Both the position numbers and the translations under genes were made by a program. DNA of 64,000 nt. Source: Cycas panzhihuaensis. Its lineage: Eukaryota > Cycadophyta. Positions 47,116-59,596 of the stretch are shown piece after piece. The stretch's first letter is position 1. Each line of letters starts with the position of its first letter. The stretch lies in the NCBI GenBank assembly GCA_023213395.1, contig CM041465.1, positions 31,503,741-31,567,740 on the forward strand, written 5' to 3'. The notes beneath the pieces were generated by a model that had not been told where the DNA came from, did not search any database, and saw only the letters and a list, made by a program, of their open reading frames with translations.

Positions 47116-47816
47116 GAGGAAGTTGAACTTGCAGATCCCATTCTTTATCGACAGTTGATTAGGTGTCTCATTTATTTCACCAACACTTGCCCTCATATCT
47201 TATTTGCATTTGAGATTTGCTCTAGATACATGTCTCAACCTAATTAGAAGTATTATAATGCAGTTAAACGCATACTCAAATATATCAAAGGCACATTGTA
47301 GCATGGCCTTGAGTATGTACATAGTGAGAACTTCACTCTAGAAGGGTTCTCAGATTCTGATTAGGGAGGTTGTCAGGATAACAGGAGATGAGCATTGGGT
47401 TACTGCTTTACCCTTGGTTCAACAGTTATTTCGTGGAGTTACAAGAAGCAACACAATGTTACCTTGTCCTCCAGGCGAATACAAATCTGATCGGTAGCGA
47501 CTTGTGAAGCTATCTGGCTATGACAGATTCTTGGAGAGCTTAGACTTGAGCAAGATCACCCCACCAAGATTTATTGTGACAATCAAAGTATACTTAAGTT
47601 GGCCAGGAATCCTGTATTTCATGTAAGGACCAAACATATTGAAGTTCATTATCACTTCATCAAAGAGCATGTGTAAAGTGGTGAGATTAACCTTCAGTAT
47701 AGACCTATAGAGGAGTAGACAGCAGATATCTTTACCAAGCCTCTTGGTAGAGAAAATTCGTAAAATTTAGAGATGGTTTAGGGGTCTAACTTAACATTGT
47801 AAACAATAAAGAGGGG
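47100..47816 (+). pseudogene. pol: E6 RT C-terminus, RNase H and polypurine tract
   Basis: Frame 46978-47247 gives NGTKLTLNEEVELADPILYRQLIRCLIYFTNTCPHI, then NAVKRILKYIKGTL, EGFSDSD, stop, GGCQDNRR (RNase H first Asp), STVISWSYKKQHNVTLSS, ATCEAIWL, YCDNQSILKLARNPVFHVRTKH, VHYHFIKEHV and ADIFTKPLG. The tract AATAAAGAGGGG (47805-47816) adjoins the LTR. About seven stops. Confidence 0.92.
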
Positions 47817-48377
47817 TGTTAAACCTTATGTTTACATGTTAAACCTATGTACTTTATTATTCATGTACTATTCATACCTTTGTACTTTTATTATTTTGTA
47901 CTTTAGTGACTTATCACTTAAGTGATAAAGTACATACTTACATTCTTTCCTAGTGACACAATATTATCACTAAAGAGTCAAATGGACCCTCATGTACTTT
48001 TGCTCACTTGAGAGCCCTAAAGGACACTTGTCATATATCTAAGGCATATACATTAGATGTTTGACACTTGTCAAACATCCAATACCTTGGGTCTCTTCCT
48101 TCACTCTATATATTGAGACCTCTCCTCGTTGTTCTCACATAGAGTTGAAGCTTCATTGTTATGCTACTAGTTTGATAATCAAACTACTATTCATTTGGAG
48201 GTTGGACCAATTCCAACTCCTCATCTTTGGTATTATTTTGCTTTTTGTTTTCATGCTTGATCTTGCTCATGTTTGATCTCATAGCTTCATTCCTAGTTTA
48301 GTTTATTTACTTTCTAGAACTAGAGTGAACATAGCTTTTAGATCTTGGGATTGTAAGGCAATTTGGCCATTTTTACA
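47817..48377 (+). repeat. 3' LTR of E6
   Basis: 561 bp, TGTTAAACCTTATG...CATTTTTACA; partner of 35962-36520. The 18-bp palindrome is conserved perfectly at 47911-47928. Confidence 0.93.
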
Positions 48378-49390
48378 ATTATCAGATTTAGATAACTTAA
48401 TGCCAACTTTAACAGGTGTAGCTAAGGCTTTACAATCATTCATCTTAAACTTTTAGAGTAAGTTCAAAGTATACTTTCTTTGGGAAATGAAAATGTTGTC
48501 ATCATCTTGCTACACTTCCAATCCTATGAAGTAATGCATCAAATGTAATTCAGTCATTTCAAATTATTTACACATATCATCTTTAAACTTTTGTGAGAGG
48601 TGGGAATCGTTTCCTATGTAAACAAGGTCATCTACATAAAGTCTTACTATCAAGATAGAATCTCCATTGAGCTTGATGTACAAATTTAGATTTGATTGGG
48701 TTCTTTCGAATCCTTAGTCTCTGAAATATTTATCAATCTAAGAGTACCATGCCCTCGATGCTTGTTTTAATCCATATAGTGCCTTTTTTAGTTTGTACAC
48801 TTTGTCTTCTTCTCCCCTGACTTCAAAACCTGGTGGCTGATAGACATAGATGTCTTTTTCAATATACCCATTAAGGAAACCATTTTTAACATCCATTTGA
48901 TGAACATCCTAACCCTTTTGGGCAGCCAAACTCAACATCATATAGGTTGTCTCCATGTGAGCAACAGAAGCAAAGGTTTCACTATAGTCTATGCCTTCCC
49001 TTTAGGTATATCCTTTAGCTACGAGTCTAGCCTTATGTTTATTAATTGATCTATCAGATCTAAATTTTGTCTTATAAACTTATTTGGTACCAATTGCCTT
49101 TTTATTAGTAGAAAAGTCAACAAGTTCCCATGTATCATTCTTCACTATGGAACTGTATTCCTCTTCCATGGCTTTTCTCTAATCATCATGCATATTAGCC
49201 TCAAAGGTATGAGGCTCATGAGTCTCCATGACTTGACTCATAAAAGAAAAGTTCACCCTATGGGAACGAGTAAATCTGCTATTATAGTCATTGTCCAAAA
49301 TATTGTCCAAGTTATGGTTTCTTTGAATCCATCTAGGAAATCTTTGTAGTGGAGGTTGAGAGGAGGTTCTCTCCCCACTTGGTATACTAA
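48378..49390 (-). pseudogene. pol: E5 copia reverse transcriptase (N-terminal and central part)
   Basis: Minus strand: ELVDFSTNKKAIGTK, stop, VYKTKFRSD, RLVAKGYT, ETFASVAHMETTYMMLSLAAQKG, VHQMDVKNGFLNGYIEKDIYVYQPPGFE (first Asp; the usual KTAFLNG is KNGFLNG), KLKKALYGLKQASRAWY, LYVDDLVYIGND with intact YVDD at 48627-48638, HLMHYFIGLEV and KYTLNLL. The frame is interrupted by E6 at 48378. Confidence 0.92.
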
Positions 49391-50600
49391 TGCTTTATCT
49401 TGAATTGTGTCCATATAGCACATATGTGGACCCAGTTGTTGAATCAATGTTTATCATAACACCTTTTCCTTTGTCTTGAACATAATCAAAGTGATAACAA
49501 TCATTTTCTTTAAACATAACATCTTTGCTCACCATGAATTTTCTTACTTTGGGATCATATATTTTATAAGATTTGGAAGCATCATTATAGCCAATAAATA
49601 TACATTTGAGGCTTTTATCACCTAGCTTAGTCCTCTTTTGTTCAGGGACATGGACATAAGCTAGGCAACCAAAGACTCTTAAATGATGGATACTAGGTTT
49701 ATATCTAATCCATGCTTCTTCAGGTGTCATCCACCCAAGAGCCTTGGTGGTATACCTATTGAGTAGTCAAACAACAGTATGGACAGCCTCTGCCCATAAT
49801 TCATGTCCCAACTTTTTATCTTTCAACATGCACCTAACCATTTCAACTATGGCGTGATTATTTCGTTCAGCCACCCCATTTTGTTGAGAGGTGTAAGGAT
49901 TTGTGAGTTGTCTCTTGATGCCATGATGTGTACAATAGGCATTAAACTCATTTGAAATAAGCTTTCCCCTATTATCTGATCTTAAAGAGAGTATTTTATG
50001 CCCACTTTACCTCTCCACAAAGGTTTTGAAGTCGATAAAGCAATTGAATGCATCTGATTTAAACTTTAAGAAATAGACCCAAGTTTTCCTTATATAGTCA
50101 TCAATGAATGTGAGGAAGTGTTTAGCACCTGCTAGTGAAAGAACATCCATAGGGCCACAAAGATTTGTATAGATTAGATTGAGTGGTCCTTTTGCTCTAT
50201 AGCTACCATCAAGAAAACTTTCTCTATGTTATTTTCATAGGAGACAATTTTCACAAATATCTTTGTTTAGTTCAATTTGAAATAACCCATTATCCATGTC
50301 CATTTTCCTCATGAGTGCTAAACTATTATAATTTAAGTGGCTAAATCTTTTATACCATATATCACTGTCAAGTTTGACTATAGTTCTCAAAGCATAATTA
50401 TTTGATGATGTGAAAACTAACTTAAAGAGTCTATCTTTAGTCATTTTTCCTTTCATAACTACCACATTATTCTTCCTCTTATCCTTAATAGTACATTCAC
50501 CATTGTCAAATATAACTTTGTAGTCTTGGCCCATCATCTGTCCTACTGATAAAAGGTTTTTCTTCAAAGCTGGAACATAGAGTACATCATCAAGATGTCG
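49391..50600 (-). pseudogene. pol: E5 copia integrase
   Basis: Minus strand. Open piece 50567-50235: MKKNLLSVGQMMGQDYKVIFDNGECTI, then LDSDIWYKRFSHLNYNSLALMRK and ICENCLL (zinc-binding N-terminus; the first His of WHxxxxH is replaced by Lys). The core region 50220-49740 is decayed. Open piece 49730-49395: MTPEEAWIRYKPSIHHLRVFGCLAYVHVPEQKRTKLGDKSLKCIFIGY. The copia integrase order is complete, but stops separate the pieces. Confidence 0.92.
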
Positions 50601-51130
50601 ATATTTACATGATTTTGTCTATAGGATGATATTACCCCTTTCAATAGATTTGTGAGAGGTGTCATCTCCAAATATAATGGACCCCTTTCTAGTTCTATCA
50701 ATGATTTGAAATATATCTTGTTTGTGGATCATATCAGTAGAGCAGTTGGAATCAATGTACCAACAATATTCTTCTTCCTCATGAGTAATGAAGCTAGATA
50801 GGAATAGTCGATCGTTTTCCCTTATTTCAACAACTGTATTGGAACTTCCCCTAGTAGGTGGACCGTTCTTGGAAAAATATTTATCTTCTATATGACTAAC
50901 TTTGTTGCAGAATGAGCAATGAATTAGATCCCTTCTTTCATAACTAAGACTCCTACTTTGAGGATTGGCTCTATCAATAGTGGATGGTCTCCCTCTTTCC
51001 AAATATGGAGCTTGGTTATCCTTTTGTCTATTGTTGGGATAATTAAAGTTGGTCCTTTGAGAGTTCATATGGCCTTGACAATTGTGGCAACATTGATTTG
51101 CCTCATGGTGCCTTTCTTGACTTTGATATC
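50601..51130 (-). pseudogene. gag-pol: E5 zinc knuckle and protease
   Basis: Open frame 51068-50619 (149 codons): a basic Arg/Asn-rich stretch, then CSFCNKVSHIEDKYF near 50910 (CX2CX4HX4C with the last Cys now Tyr), then EEYCWYIDSNCSTDMIHKQDIF near 50780-50710, the protease active site (family DSGCS-HM; here DSNCS). The catalytic Asp is kept, the Gly lost. Confidence 0.9.
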
Positions 51131-51914
51131 TTGTATGACTAAGATTCCTTTGGTTTGCTCATTGATTTCTTAGATGTGAAGCTTGATATCTTACTTGTCT
51201 TTCTTAACATACTTCTTGTCTAAGGTGTCTTTCTCTCCCCCTTAGGGTTTGATCCATAGGTTTTGAGCTTTCGTCTTGTAAGTTTGATTTGATCCTAACT
51301 TTGATTGCAAATACATGCTCTAGTGATTCACTTATGTTCTTTCTCTCCTCAACCACCATTAACATGGCACTTAGTTATTCAATTTTCAAGGTGCTTAGAT
51401 CATTTGAAACCTCTATATTGGTTGCCACCATTTCAAATCTTTTTACTTCACCAACACATTTTAAAATTCTCTCAACAACCTTTTGTTCGATTAATGTTTC
51501 ACCAAGGAATCTCATCTGGTTCACAAGGTCTTCAACCTTAGTTATGAATTTAGTAACTGAGTCATTAAACATCATTCTTAAGTTTTTAAATCTGCTTCTC
51601 AAGGTTTGTAGCTTGGATGAGGTTACCCTTTTATAAATAAGTTGTAAAGTATCTCAAGCCTCACTCACCTTAAGAAATATACGATCCTTTAGGGCATAAA
51701 AAATCAATGCAAGGGCCTCATTATCCTTTTTTATATTTTCCTTGAATGCTAGTTTCTCTAGATCGGTTGTATTTTGATATGGTTCATTGTATCTTGTCTT
51801 CATAATATCCCTCATGCCTTTAGCGATGACGATGGGTCTCATCCTCCTACTCCAATTTAAGAAGTTAGATCCATCAAATTTTGGAATAATCACGTTGCTA
51901 AAACCAACTACCAT
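51131..51914 (-). pseudogene. gag: E5 copia gag
   Basis: From ATG 51914: MVVGFSNVIIPKFDGSNFLNWSRRMRPIV (conserved F-x-G-x-N/Y-x-x-W), NEPYQNTTDLEKLAF, ALALIFYALKDRIFLKVSEA, stop, DTLQLIYK; then the frame 51602-51375 LRSRFKNLRMMFNDSVTKFITKVEDLVNQMRFLGE with ERILKCVGEVKRFEMVATNIE. This is the UBN2-type copia gag. The ATG context and the alignment of the FDGxN motif near the N-terminus support this start. Confidence 0.92.
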
Positions 51915-52488
51915 TATATTTCAAATAAAATTTTATCAAGTATTTCTTAAGGTTATAAATGTCCTAAATAAAGTTTTGATAAGTGTCTTCCAAAGTTATA
52001 AAGTTTTTATAAGTGTCATAGTCCCTAAGAAGGTTTTTAGGCTCTAAGTTTGTGGGTCTCAAAGAGAAGCCTTCGATTACTATCATATCTAGTGGCACCT
52101 GCCTACAAGTGACAAATCAAGGATCCAATATACCGGTATGTGAGCTCTTGGCTCAATATACCTCAGTACGTAGGCTGCAAAGAATGTGCTAGACCCCCTA
52201 ACTTATTTGTTCATCTGTGTTAGTCTTATACCTAACGATAGATCTAGCAGTGATGGCTTTACCAACCAAGGCACTCACCCTCTCAAAGTCTAGCCTTGGT
52301 TTCCAAACTCCAGAATAAGAAAGGTTTATCACCTTACCCTACCACCTAATATACTAAATAACCAATGATGTTCCTTATCCAATATGAGTAGGGGCGTGCG
52401 TGTGGTGGTAACTTCAAGAGTTCTAACCATTCCCCTTGAAAAGCTAAAAATAAAGGAGGTTCTTTCAGGTAATTATCCTTTTTTAATT

Positions 52489-52598
<110 letters not shown>

Positions 52599-53945
52599 GT
52601 GTGTGAATGTGGTCTTGTTTAACAAGATATGATTTCTTTTTAATCAATAACTGAAAAAGAACTTAACAATAAAAGCAAGACGTATCCTTTCGAATTGAAA
52701 TCAACAAATGCTCATTTTGAATAAAGATATACAAATGAAGTATATAAGCTTTCAATGAATCTAAATGCATCTTGATAAGATGAAATACTTTTGAAGCAAA
52801 CTAGATGCACCTCTAAAAGAATTATGATTAGTCAATAAGCAACTAAAAGAAAACCAAAATGGATCTACAATTCATTTCACTATTCAAAATGACATATGTG
52901 AACCTTAAAAAGTAAAGACCTATGAAATGAGCAATATAATGCAATGTAATGTAGCTGATTTGAGCTTTCAAGTGTAATGGAGATGGTCTTAATTCAACTT
53001 TCAAGATGCTTTACTAATAAGCCAACAAATAACTTGAAATATACATGAACTTTCAAATAGATGCCTTCTCAATCAGTGAAAAAATAATTTGGTAATAAAA
53101 GGAAAATTTATATTTTCAAATTAGATTCAATGAATGCTTTTGCAAAATCACTTTCACAATGATTCAAATAAGTTTTAGAAATAAATAAAGTACTTTGAAT
53201 GATCTTATGCAATTAAATGCACCTTGAAATGCTTTTGAGAGATGAAATTGAGCAAAATGAGTCTTCTATTCGATTCACTATATTGATGAAACCATTAAGA
53301 ATAAATAAATAGCAAATGTTCTTCTATATGAGCTCTTTTAAATTTAAAAAAAATATATAGTATACTTATGAAAGTGGTCCTGAAATATGCTTATTTATTT
53401 TACTTCAAATGCACCTTTTAAATAAATACTTTAAAAAAGCAAAGATGGCCTTAAATGAGCAGAAAATATGCCTTAAATGAGCTCTAGAATCAAGATTACA
53501 AGTTAAAAAGTAAAGTGACTACTTTAGAATAAAGTTATAAGAAGTTTTAGTGCACCAATTTGAAGCTTTTATTCTCAAAGGGGCTCCTTCTCTCCAAAAG
53601 GCCAAAGTAGGGTTAAATAGCTGCAAAATTGAGTTGTGAACCTTTAAAATAGATAAAAAATTATCAACAACTGATTAGTAGCTCAATAATAAATAAGTAT
53701 GTTGAGTTAGAATGAAAAAATTACTTGAAATATTTAAAAATATGTCAATCCAGGATCAAAAGGAAGCCTTGACTTCACCAGCTTCAAAATCTTACAAAAT
53801 GGTGTCAGATCTCATTAAAAACTACTTCAATACATAGAGAATTGAAATACCTCTATAATAGATCTAGTTATTTGAAAAATGATTCTTGGATCAAAAGATA
53901 TAATGGAAAAAGTGCAAGGACCCCTTTATGATAAATAAATTAAAA

Positions 53946-53963
53946 GGGGGGGGGGGGGGGGGG
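53946..53963. repeat. 18-bp G homopolymer
   Basis: Eighteen consecutive G on the plus strand within the E5 leader, between AAAA and TTAAGCC. Length may vary by sequencing error. Confidence 0.9.
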
Positions 53964-55064
53964 TTAAGCCCCTTAGATGAAAAGGCCCTTGGTCATGTGG
54001 AGGCCAACGAGACCAGCCGCTAAAGTCTAAAGGGGGCTCCAGAATCCAAAATATATAAAATTTAGTTAGTCCCCTTAAAAACCAAAATTAAAAAAAATAA
54101 TAATAATAACACTTTCAGATTTGCCCCCTTAACATAAGAAACGAAGTCATATGGAGGCTAATGTGACCAGACATTCACGGCGAAGGGGGCTTAGCTAAAT
54201 CACACCCACGGAACTGAAAACTCAATTCAATTCAATTTTGTTTTATTAAAACTTTATAAAAAAATAAAAGATTTCAATCAAATTTACACATACGTTGACT
54301 AGTGGCTTGCGTAGATTAAAAAACTGATCAAATCGATGAGAGAACAATGATTTTGATTGATCTTAATCATGGAGGGGGGGCGACCAAGATCAAACAACAA
54401 ATATGTGAAAAAATATATATTTATTTATATAAAAAACAAACAGAAAGCAAATCCACTGGAAAAATATGATGATGAACAGTAGAGGTTTGATCAATCTCAA
54501 TGATCAAATCGAACACTAAACAACTTGAGAAATCACCCTATTGTAGGTGCAGAGAATGGATGTCCAAGAATATAAGGAAAAGTTTTGAAAGGAAATGAGA
54601 AATAGCCAAAAAACGGGAGAAAGACAAGCCGATCGGTGGGTTTCTTGTAGAACTATAAAGAGGCTGAGGCTTAAGTGAGAGATCTCACAGACGGAGGGAC
54701 AAAAACTCAAACCGTCTTCACGGTCAGAATAAGCAGTCATATGGCACAATTATGCTTGCTTAATAAGGAGTAGGAGCTTAATGAATCTAGGTGTAGTCGC
54801 CAATCCCTAGGTTGAAGAAAAACTTTTTAGAAAATAACAAAAATTTGATAGATTTTTTACTGAGTAATTACGAGAAGAAGCCCAATCATCAAAGCAGTCG
54901 TAAAAAAAGAGTAACCACGAGCCACGCAGAGTCAAAACACTAGGGAGGGCGCACGTAGGTCGAATGTAATATATATAAAAGAATATAATATATATCAAAA
55001 GTTTCAAAAGTAAATTATTAAATAATCAAAAAATCAATGAACGAAACACTCGGAGACCACGCCT

Positions 55065-55102
55065 ATTGTGGTTCTGTATGGAGGGTTATACAGAACCACA
55101 AT
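55065..55102 (-). other. Perfect 15-bp inverted repeat (hairpin) near the E5 PBS
   Basis: ATTGTGGTTCTGTAT, 8-nt spacer, ATACAGAACCACAAT. On the element RNA it lies about 120 nt downstream of the PBS, where packaging or dimerisation stem-loops occur in retroelements. The role is inferred. Confidence 0.8.
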
Positions 55103-55220
55103 ACCAAATATATAGATTGTATCACTTAATATATGAAAACCTAACAATAGAAGATAACAATTTAACAGTGCCAAATGAACTATTGTATATTCAACGTTTC
55201 TTGGAACCTACAAGTGAGTT

Positions 55221-55233
55221 GGCTCTGATAACA
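55221..55233 (-). other. Primer-binding site of E5
   Basis: GGCTCTGATAACA; the minus strand TGTTATCAGAGCC differs from the canonical TGGTATCAGAGCC at one base. Two further A precede the LTR edge. Confidence 0.8.
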
Positions 55234-55235
55234 AA

Positions 55236-55548
55236 TGTTGATTACAGAGGATAGAGTAGATCAAATTCTTTCAAGCCATATTGAAGTAGTAATCAAATTC
55301 TAAACATTCAAAGGTGGTGTTAAAAAACACTAAGGTGGTAGACCCAATATATTTATAGATTTTGGAGAGGCGAGAGGTTTCCTCAACCCAATCGTTAGTC
55401 AAATATTTAAAAAATAATAAATCAAAGTACAATCCTACCTTGTCGGCTCGAGGACAGCTTGTGGTGGCTTGGAGACAACTGGTGGTGGCCTATCGGTTCC
55501 TAATGCACCTTTGCACGTAGGTTAAGCACAATGGACATTATTCTAACA
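55236..55548 (-). repeat. 5' LTR of E5
   Basis: 313 bp, TGTTGATTACAG...TTATTCTAACA; partner of 34943-35255; TSD CCTCT on its right. Confidence 0.93.
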
Positions 55549-56434
55549 CCTCTCTGGATTTCATCTCTCCTTTGTATGCATTGATAGGGGTAGTTCCCTG
55601 GTTGCCTACAATGATAACATATATCAAATACCTTGCAGTTGCTAGAGAAGTGACCGGACTTCTCACAATTAAAACAGGGCCTTACATCTCTTGGAGGATT
55701 TGAGTGTCCTTGTCCTCTGTTTCTTGCCACCTTCTTCGGGATGGACTTCTAAATTTTGGAGTTCGTTCACATCCATGAGATTGACCTCGGCCTTTAGGTC
55801 CTATATTTAGTTTTGTCACAAAGCCATCTTCTATTTTAGCTACGTCTTCATACCGTTTGTTCCTCTGCCCTTATCTTAACAATAACCTAGTTAGAGCATC
55901 AAGAAACATTGTGTCAATTTGATTATTGTTGGTTATTGTATTAACTGTGACATCAAACGATTTTGGGAGCTTGCTTGCTATCATCTCTACAACTTCTTGT
56001 TTGATAATGCTTGCTTCTGCACTTAGAAGGTTATTTCTAACCGAGTTGACTTTGTGTATAAACTCTAATATAGTGTCAGTTTCTTTCATGTATAATTTGA
56101 ACAGTTATTCTTTGAGTGCTATGATTCTAACCTTATTCTTCTAACTGTACATATTTTCAAACATGCTCCAAATTATAGAGGATGAATTTAATTTTTCATC
56201 ATAGATAAGGAGAGGATCATAAACAGAGAACTTTAATACTATTACCCTTATGTTATCTCTTTCTTCCCAACTAGTTAGATTAGACCCAGCTACAGTTGGT
56301 ATTACTTCAGCACATGTGGCTATTGTACAAGAATTTTTTGCCCTTAACAAGGTCTTTACCTTAATTTTCCATACATGATAATTAGCATCTGCTAGTTTGT
56401 TCTGATCAGCTACGACCAAGATTGAGGAAGCCAT
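55549..56434 (-). pseudogene. gag: E4 copia gag with zinc knuckles
   Basis: From ATG 56434: MASSILVVADQNKLADANYHVWKIKVKTLLRAK (gag start with YHVWK), DPLLIYDEKLNSSSIIWSMFENMYS; frame 56089-55871 MKETDTILEFIHKVNSVRNNLLSAEASI...EMIASKLPKSFDV. Frame 55730-55549 has a perfect knuckle CFNCEKSGHFSSNC and a second, CYHCRQPGNYPYQC, with Asn for His. It ends at the E5 TSD and continues at 34942 with the acidic gag/PR spacer. Confidence 0.92.
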
Positions 56435-57069
56435 TTTCTAACAGTAATAGCAGAGAAATCTGAATTCGGCCATACAACTATATGGATTTCCATACGAAAA
56501 TGAAAGTGTATGAACAAGTACAATATGTACCTCAAAATAAAGCACTTTTTACAAGGGTTCCATATTTGAGATTATATTTTAGAGATGGCTTCTAGTTTGT
56601 GAGAAAACTTGCTCGAAATATCTAGATGGGCAACTAAGGTTTTTCAAAAAATTGCTTCAAACTTTTGAAATCTTTAATCAATCTCTTCAAAAGAGGATTC
56701 AAAAGAATCATATCACTGAAATACAGAGTTTACAAGTGATTTTACTCAGATTGATGCAAGATTCTGATCAAAAATTGTGATTGGGTGTTCAAATACACAT
56801 GGACTAGTAAGTGGCCAAAAATTGTCTCAAAACGATTTCAAAGTGATGTATGTACCAAGGTCTATCTACTGACCAAGTTTTATTAAATTCTGAGTACTCT
56901 CAAATTCCTCTGACCGTACAAGCCCATACAAAATTGATTTCTACAATCTTCTCGATTTTCTAGCGATTTTAATTCCCCTCTTCTTCAATGGTTATTTTAA
57001 CCTCTTAGTCTTTCTTCAAAACGACACATGATATCTTATAGTTCCTCTCTCAAGTAGGAAGATCGGCCT
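56435..57069. other. E4 5' leader
   Basis: About 630 bp between gag ATG and PBS, no coding seen. Confidence 0.6.
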
Positions 57070-57081
57070 ACTCTGATACCA
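57070..57081 (-). other. Primer-binding site of E4
   Basis: ACTCTGATACCA; minus strand TGGTATCAGAGT, initiator Met-tRNA type, immediately inside the LTR. Confidence 0.88.
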
Positions 57082-57289
57082 TGTTAAACTTCAGACTCAA
57101 ATTGATGAGAATGACTTGATTGATTTATTATAAAGGAGATAGTCTCCTTAAATATACAAGTACATATAATTTATACATGTATAGATGACATATGTCAGAC
57201 AAGTGTCTAAGTTATATTAGGAGTTACATAAAGAGGGATTAAGACATTACCCTGAAGATACCTTTAGGATAAAACATTATATATGAACA
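57082..57289 (-). repeat. 5' LTR of E4
   Basis: 208 bp, TGTTAAACTTCAGACTC...TATATGAACA; partner of 28407-28616. Confidence 0.88.
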
Positions 57290-57950
57290 CCACATAGATC
57301 AGTATGAGCTAATTCTAAATTTTTATGTACTTTTCATGTGGTTTGGTAGAAAGGATCTTGGTGTTGCTTGCTTATCATACAACTTTTTCATATAAAGGAT
57401 TCAAAAGATATTTCACATAAACCATCCACCATATTAGAATTCCTTAACAATTTCAATTATCTATTTGCAATGTGGCCTTACTTAGAATGCAATATCAAGG
57501 GACATTACAAAATGAACAGGCAGAACAAGAGTTGAAATCAATGTATAGAGATTATTAATTTCCACTCTTGTAATTACAATCCCATCATTTTTCATGTTAC
57601 GAATGTGACAACTTCTATCTTCATTAAAAATGACTATGAATCCCTTTTTTCTTAACTTGAATACAAATAAGAGATTTTTTTTAGGCCAAGTGCATAAAGA
57701 ACCTCTCCAATTTTTTTGACTTTACTATTAATTGAGATAGCAATAGTACCTTTCCCTTTACTTTGCAGAAAAAGGTTATTAACAACCTCCACAATTTTGT
57801 TGATAAAATATGGCCTTAGCATTTCAAACCATTCTTCTCTCCCAATCATTTGATTTGATGCTCTTGAGTCTATGTACTAATCTACATTTTTGTTGGCGTG
57901 CATGGATAGAACTGTGATAAATGCGGCTTCTTCATCTTCTTCTTCTACCT
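57290..57950 (-). pseudogene. pol: E3 protease and integrase N-terminus
   Basis: Minus strand: YIDSRASNQMIGREEW near 57880-57835 (protease DSGAS becomes DSRAS, catalytic Asp kept), then the open piece 57849-57652 and a decayed zinc-binding region. It ends LELAHTDLCG at 57290-57320, the start of the integrase core, cut by E4. The next residues PIM are at 28406. Confidence 0.88.
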
Positions 57951-58900
57951 GTTCATGGCTATTGTTTACTTCTACTCTCTTCCCTCTCTGAATATCAGCT
58001 TGCTTTTGCAGACAATGATTTGGAGAGTGTCTTGTTCTTCCACAATAATAATAATTTGGTAAATTTTGTATTCTACAATCACTAGCTAGGTGCTTGCACC
58101 TTTCATAATGAAAACATTCTTTGGGTTCTCTAAGTGTAGATCTACCTCTTCCTTCTTATCCCCATGGAGCTCTCCTTCATCCTTTTGGAGACTAGGATGA
58201 TCTGGCTAAAAATCTAGGCCATCCTCTAGTAAATCTACTATGTCCTCTCATCATATTTCTGGATTGTCCCCTGCTTTCTAGATTCAACTTTGAAAGAAAT
58301 GCTTCATCGATGTATATTTCTTCTTCATATATTTTCTTCTTTTGTTCTTCTTGTAACATGTACCCTGTCAAGGTGTCAAAAGACATATTTGTTTTATGCC
58401 CACCTATGGTAAGTGTATTTAATATAGTGTCAAATGATTTTGGCAATTTATTGATAGGTAGATGAACAAGTTAAGAGTCAATTATAGTTTTGCCTACAAA
58501 AACTAAACCATTCTTGATCTCAACTACCTTAATTATAAAATTTGGTATGTTTTCTCCTTCTTTGATATTGACCGTATAAAGTTGTTCTCTTAGAGATATA
58601 ATTTGTGCTTAATTCTTTATATAGTAATGCTAGAATTTTCCAATCTTTTAGAGAGTTAGAGGTAGAACCTATGTGGCTCATCAAGGAATCTCCTACAGAC
58701 AACATAATTGTGACTAAAGCACTTTTGTCCCTCTCTTTTCAACTAATCACATCCATTATATATGTGGGTTTAGTTTTCTTCTCTGTGACTATGTCCTATG
58801 CATTTTTCGCCATTAAGAGACCTTGCATTTTAAATTTCCACATGTTATAGTTTTTCCCTGTGAATTTATTAGATTCTTCGAGGGAGAAAACTAAGGCCAT
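57951..58900 (-). pseudogene. gag: E3 copia gag with zinc knuckles
   Basis: From ATG 58900: MALVFSLEESNKFTGKNYNMWKFKMQGLL (F-x-G-x-NYxxWK), WKRRDKSALVTIMLSV; frame 58446-58192 has MPKSFDTILNTLTIGGH and DTLTGYMLQEEQKK, the gag C-terminal helix. Two decayed knuckles follow near 58110-58010: CFHYERCKHLASDC and YYYCGRTRHSPNHC. About six stops or shifts. Confidence 0.9.
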
Positions 58901-59584
58901 TTTGAGTGATTCTTTAGTATTTGAAGGGTAAACAAAGGATAAACATGACAAGTTGTGTTTTGTTCGTATGGTCGTATAACTGTATATATTTGTATGAAAA
59001 AAAGTAGAACTATATGAAATGAAGAAGAAAGGGTTTCAAATTAAAACTGATGTTCTACACACTTAAGATCTACAAAAAAAGTAAAATAAAATAATTCCCT
59101 CTAGATTCTTCAAAAAAAGGTAAAAAGGTACAGTCGTGTAGGGTTTTTCGACTAAAAAATGCTTGTATCTTTTCAAAAACCCAGTGAAATCCAACAAACT
59201 TATAGGCAAATGAGAGATCTTAAAGAAACGAAGAGTTTGATTTCAATTTGACTCTAAAAAACTAAGGGAACTAAGAGAAATTTGTGAATGAAACTTTAGA
59301 TGGGTGCCCAATGTAAAACGGTGTTTTCTCACTTAACAATAAAGAATTCAAGTTCGAGCCTTTTGAACAGATTGATTTCCTTGTCAAAATGAATCTACCC
59401 ACCAAATTTTGTTTGATTCTAAACACTTTGAAAATTTACATCTGTACAGTTTTGTACTACTATTAATGTGATTGTATTGCGTCCTTTTCTTCTTGGTTAA
59501 ACTAAAGACACTTTCTTCAAATTGAATTTTTTAAATTATCTCTTACTAGGTTTAAATTTCAAACAGGTTTAAACTTGCAAACTT
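58901..59584. other. E3 5' leader
   Basis: About 680 bp between gag ATG and PBS, no coding seen. Confidence 0.6.
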
Positions 59585-59596
59585 ACTCTGATGCCA
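59585..59596 (-). other. Primer-binding site of E3
   Basis: ACTCTGATGCCA; minus strand TGGCATCAGAGT, one base from the canonical initiator-Met type, adjacent to the LTR. Confidence 0.82.

Larger units (their letters stand above)
35962..48377 (+). mobile_element. E6: Ty1/copia element, opposite orientation, nested in E5 RT
   Basis: LTRs 35962-36520 (559 bp) and 47817-48377 (561 bp); perfect TSD ATTAT at 35957-35961 and 48378-48382. PBS TTTAGTATCAGAGC at 36521, polypurine tract AATAAAGAGGGG before 47817. Gag, PR, IN, RT and RNase H follow in copia order on the plus strand, interrupted by E7 between IN and RT. Without E7 the element is about 7.6 kb. It is the only full copia in the stack on the plus strand. 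Confidence 0.95.

Noticed and set aside
51289-51636. 115-codon plus-strand open stretch and its overlapping partner
   Set aside because: Antisense shadow of the E5 gag.
54516-55007. Possible ORFs at 54516-54749 and 54807-55007 on the minus strand as an extra gene in the E5 leader
   Set aside because: No motif and no conserved start context; they fall in the non-coding leader between PBS and gag.
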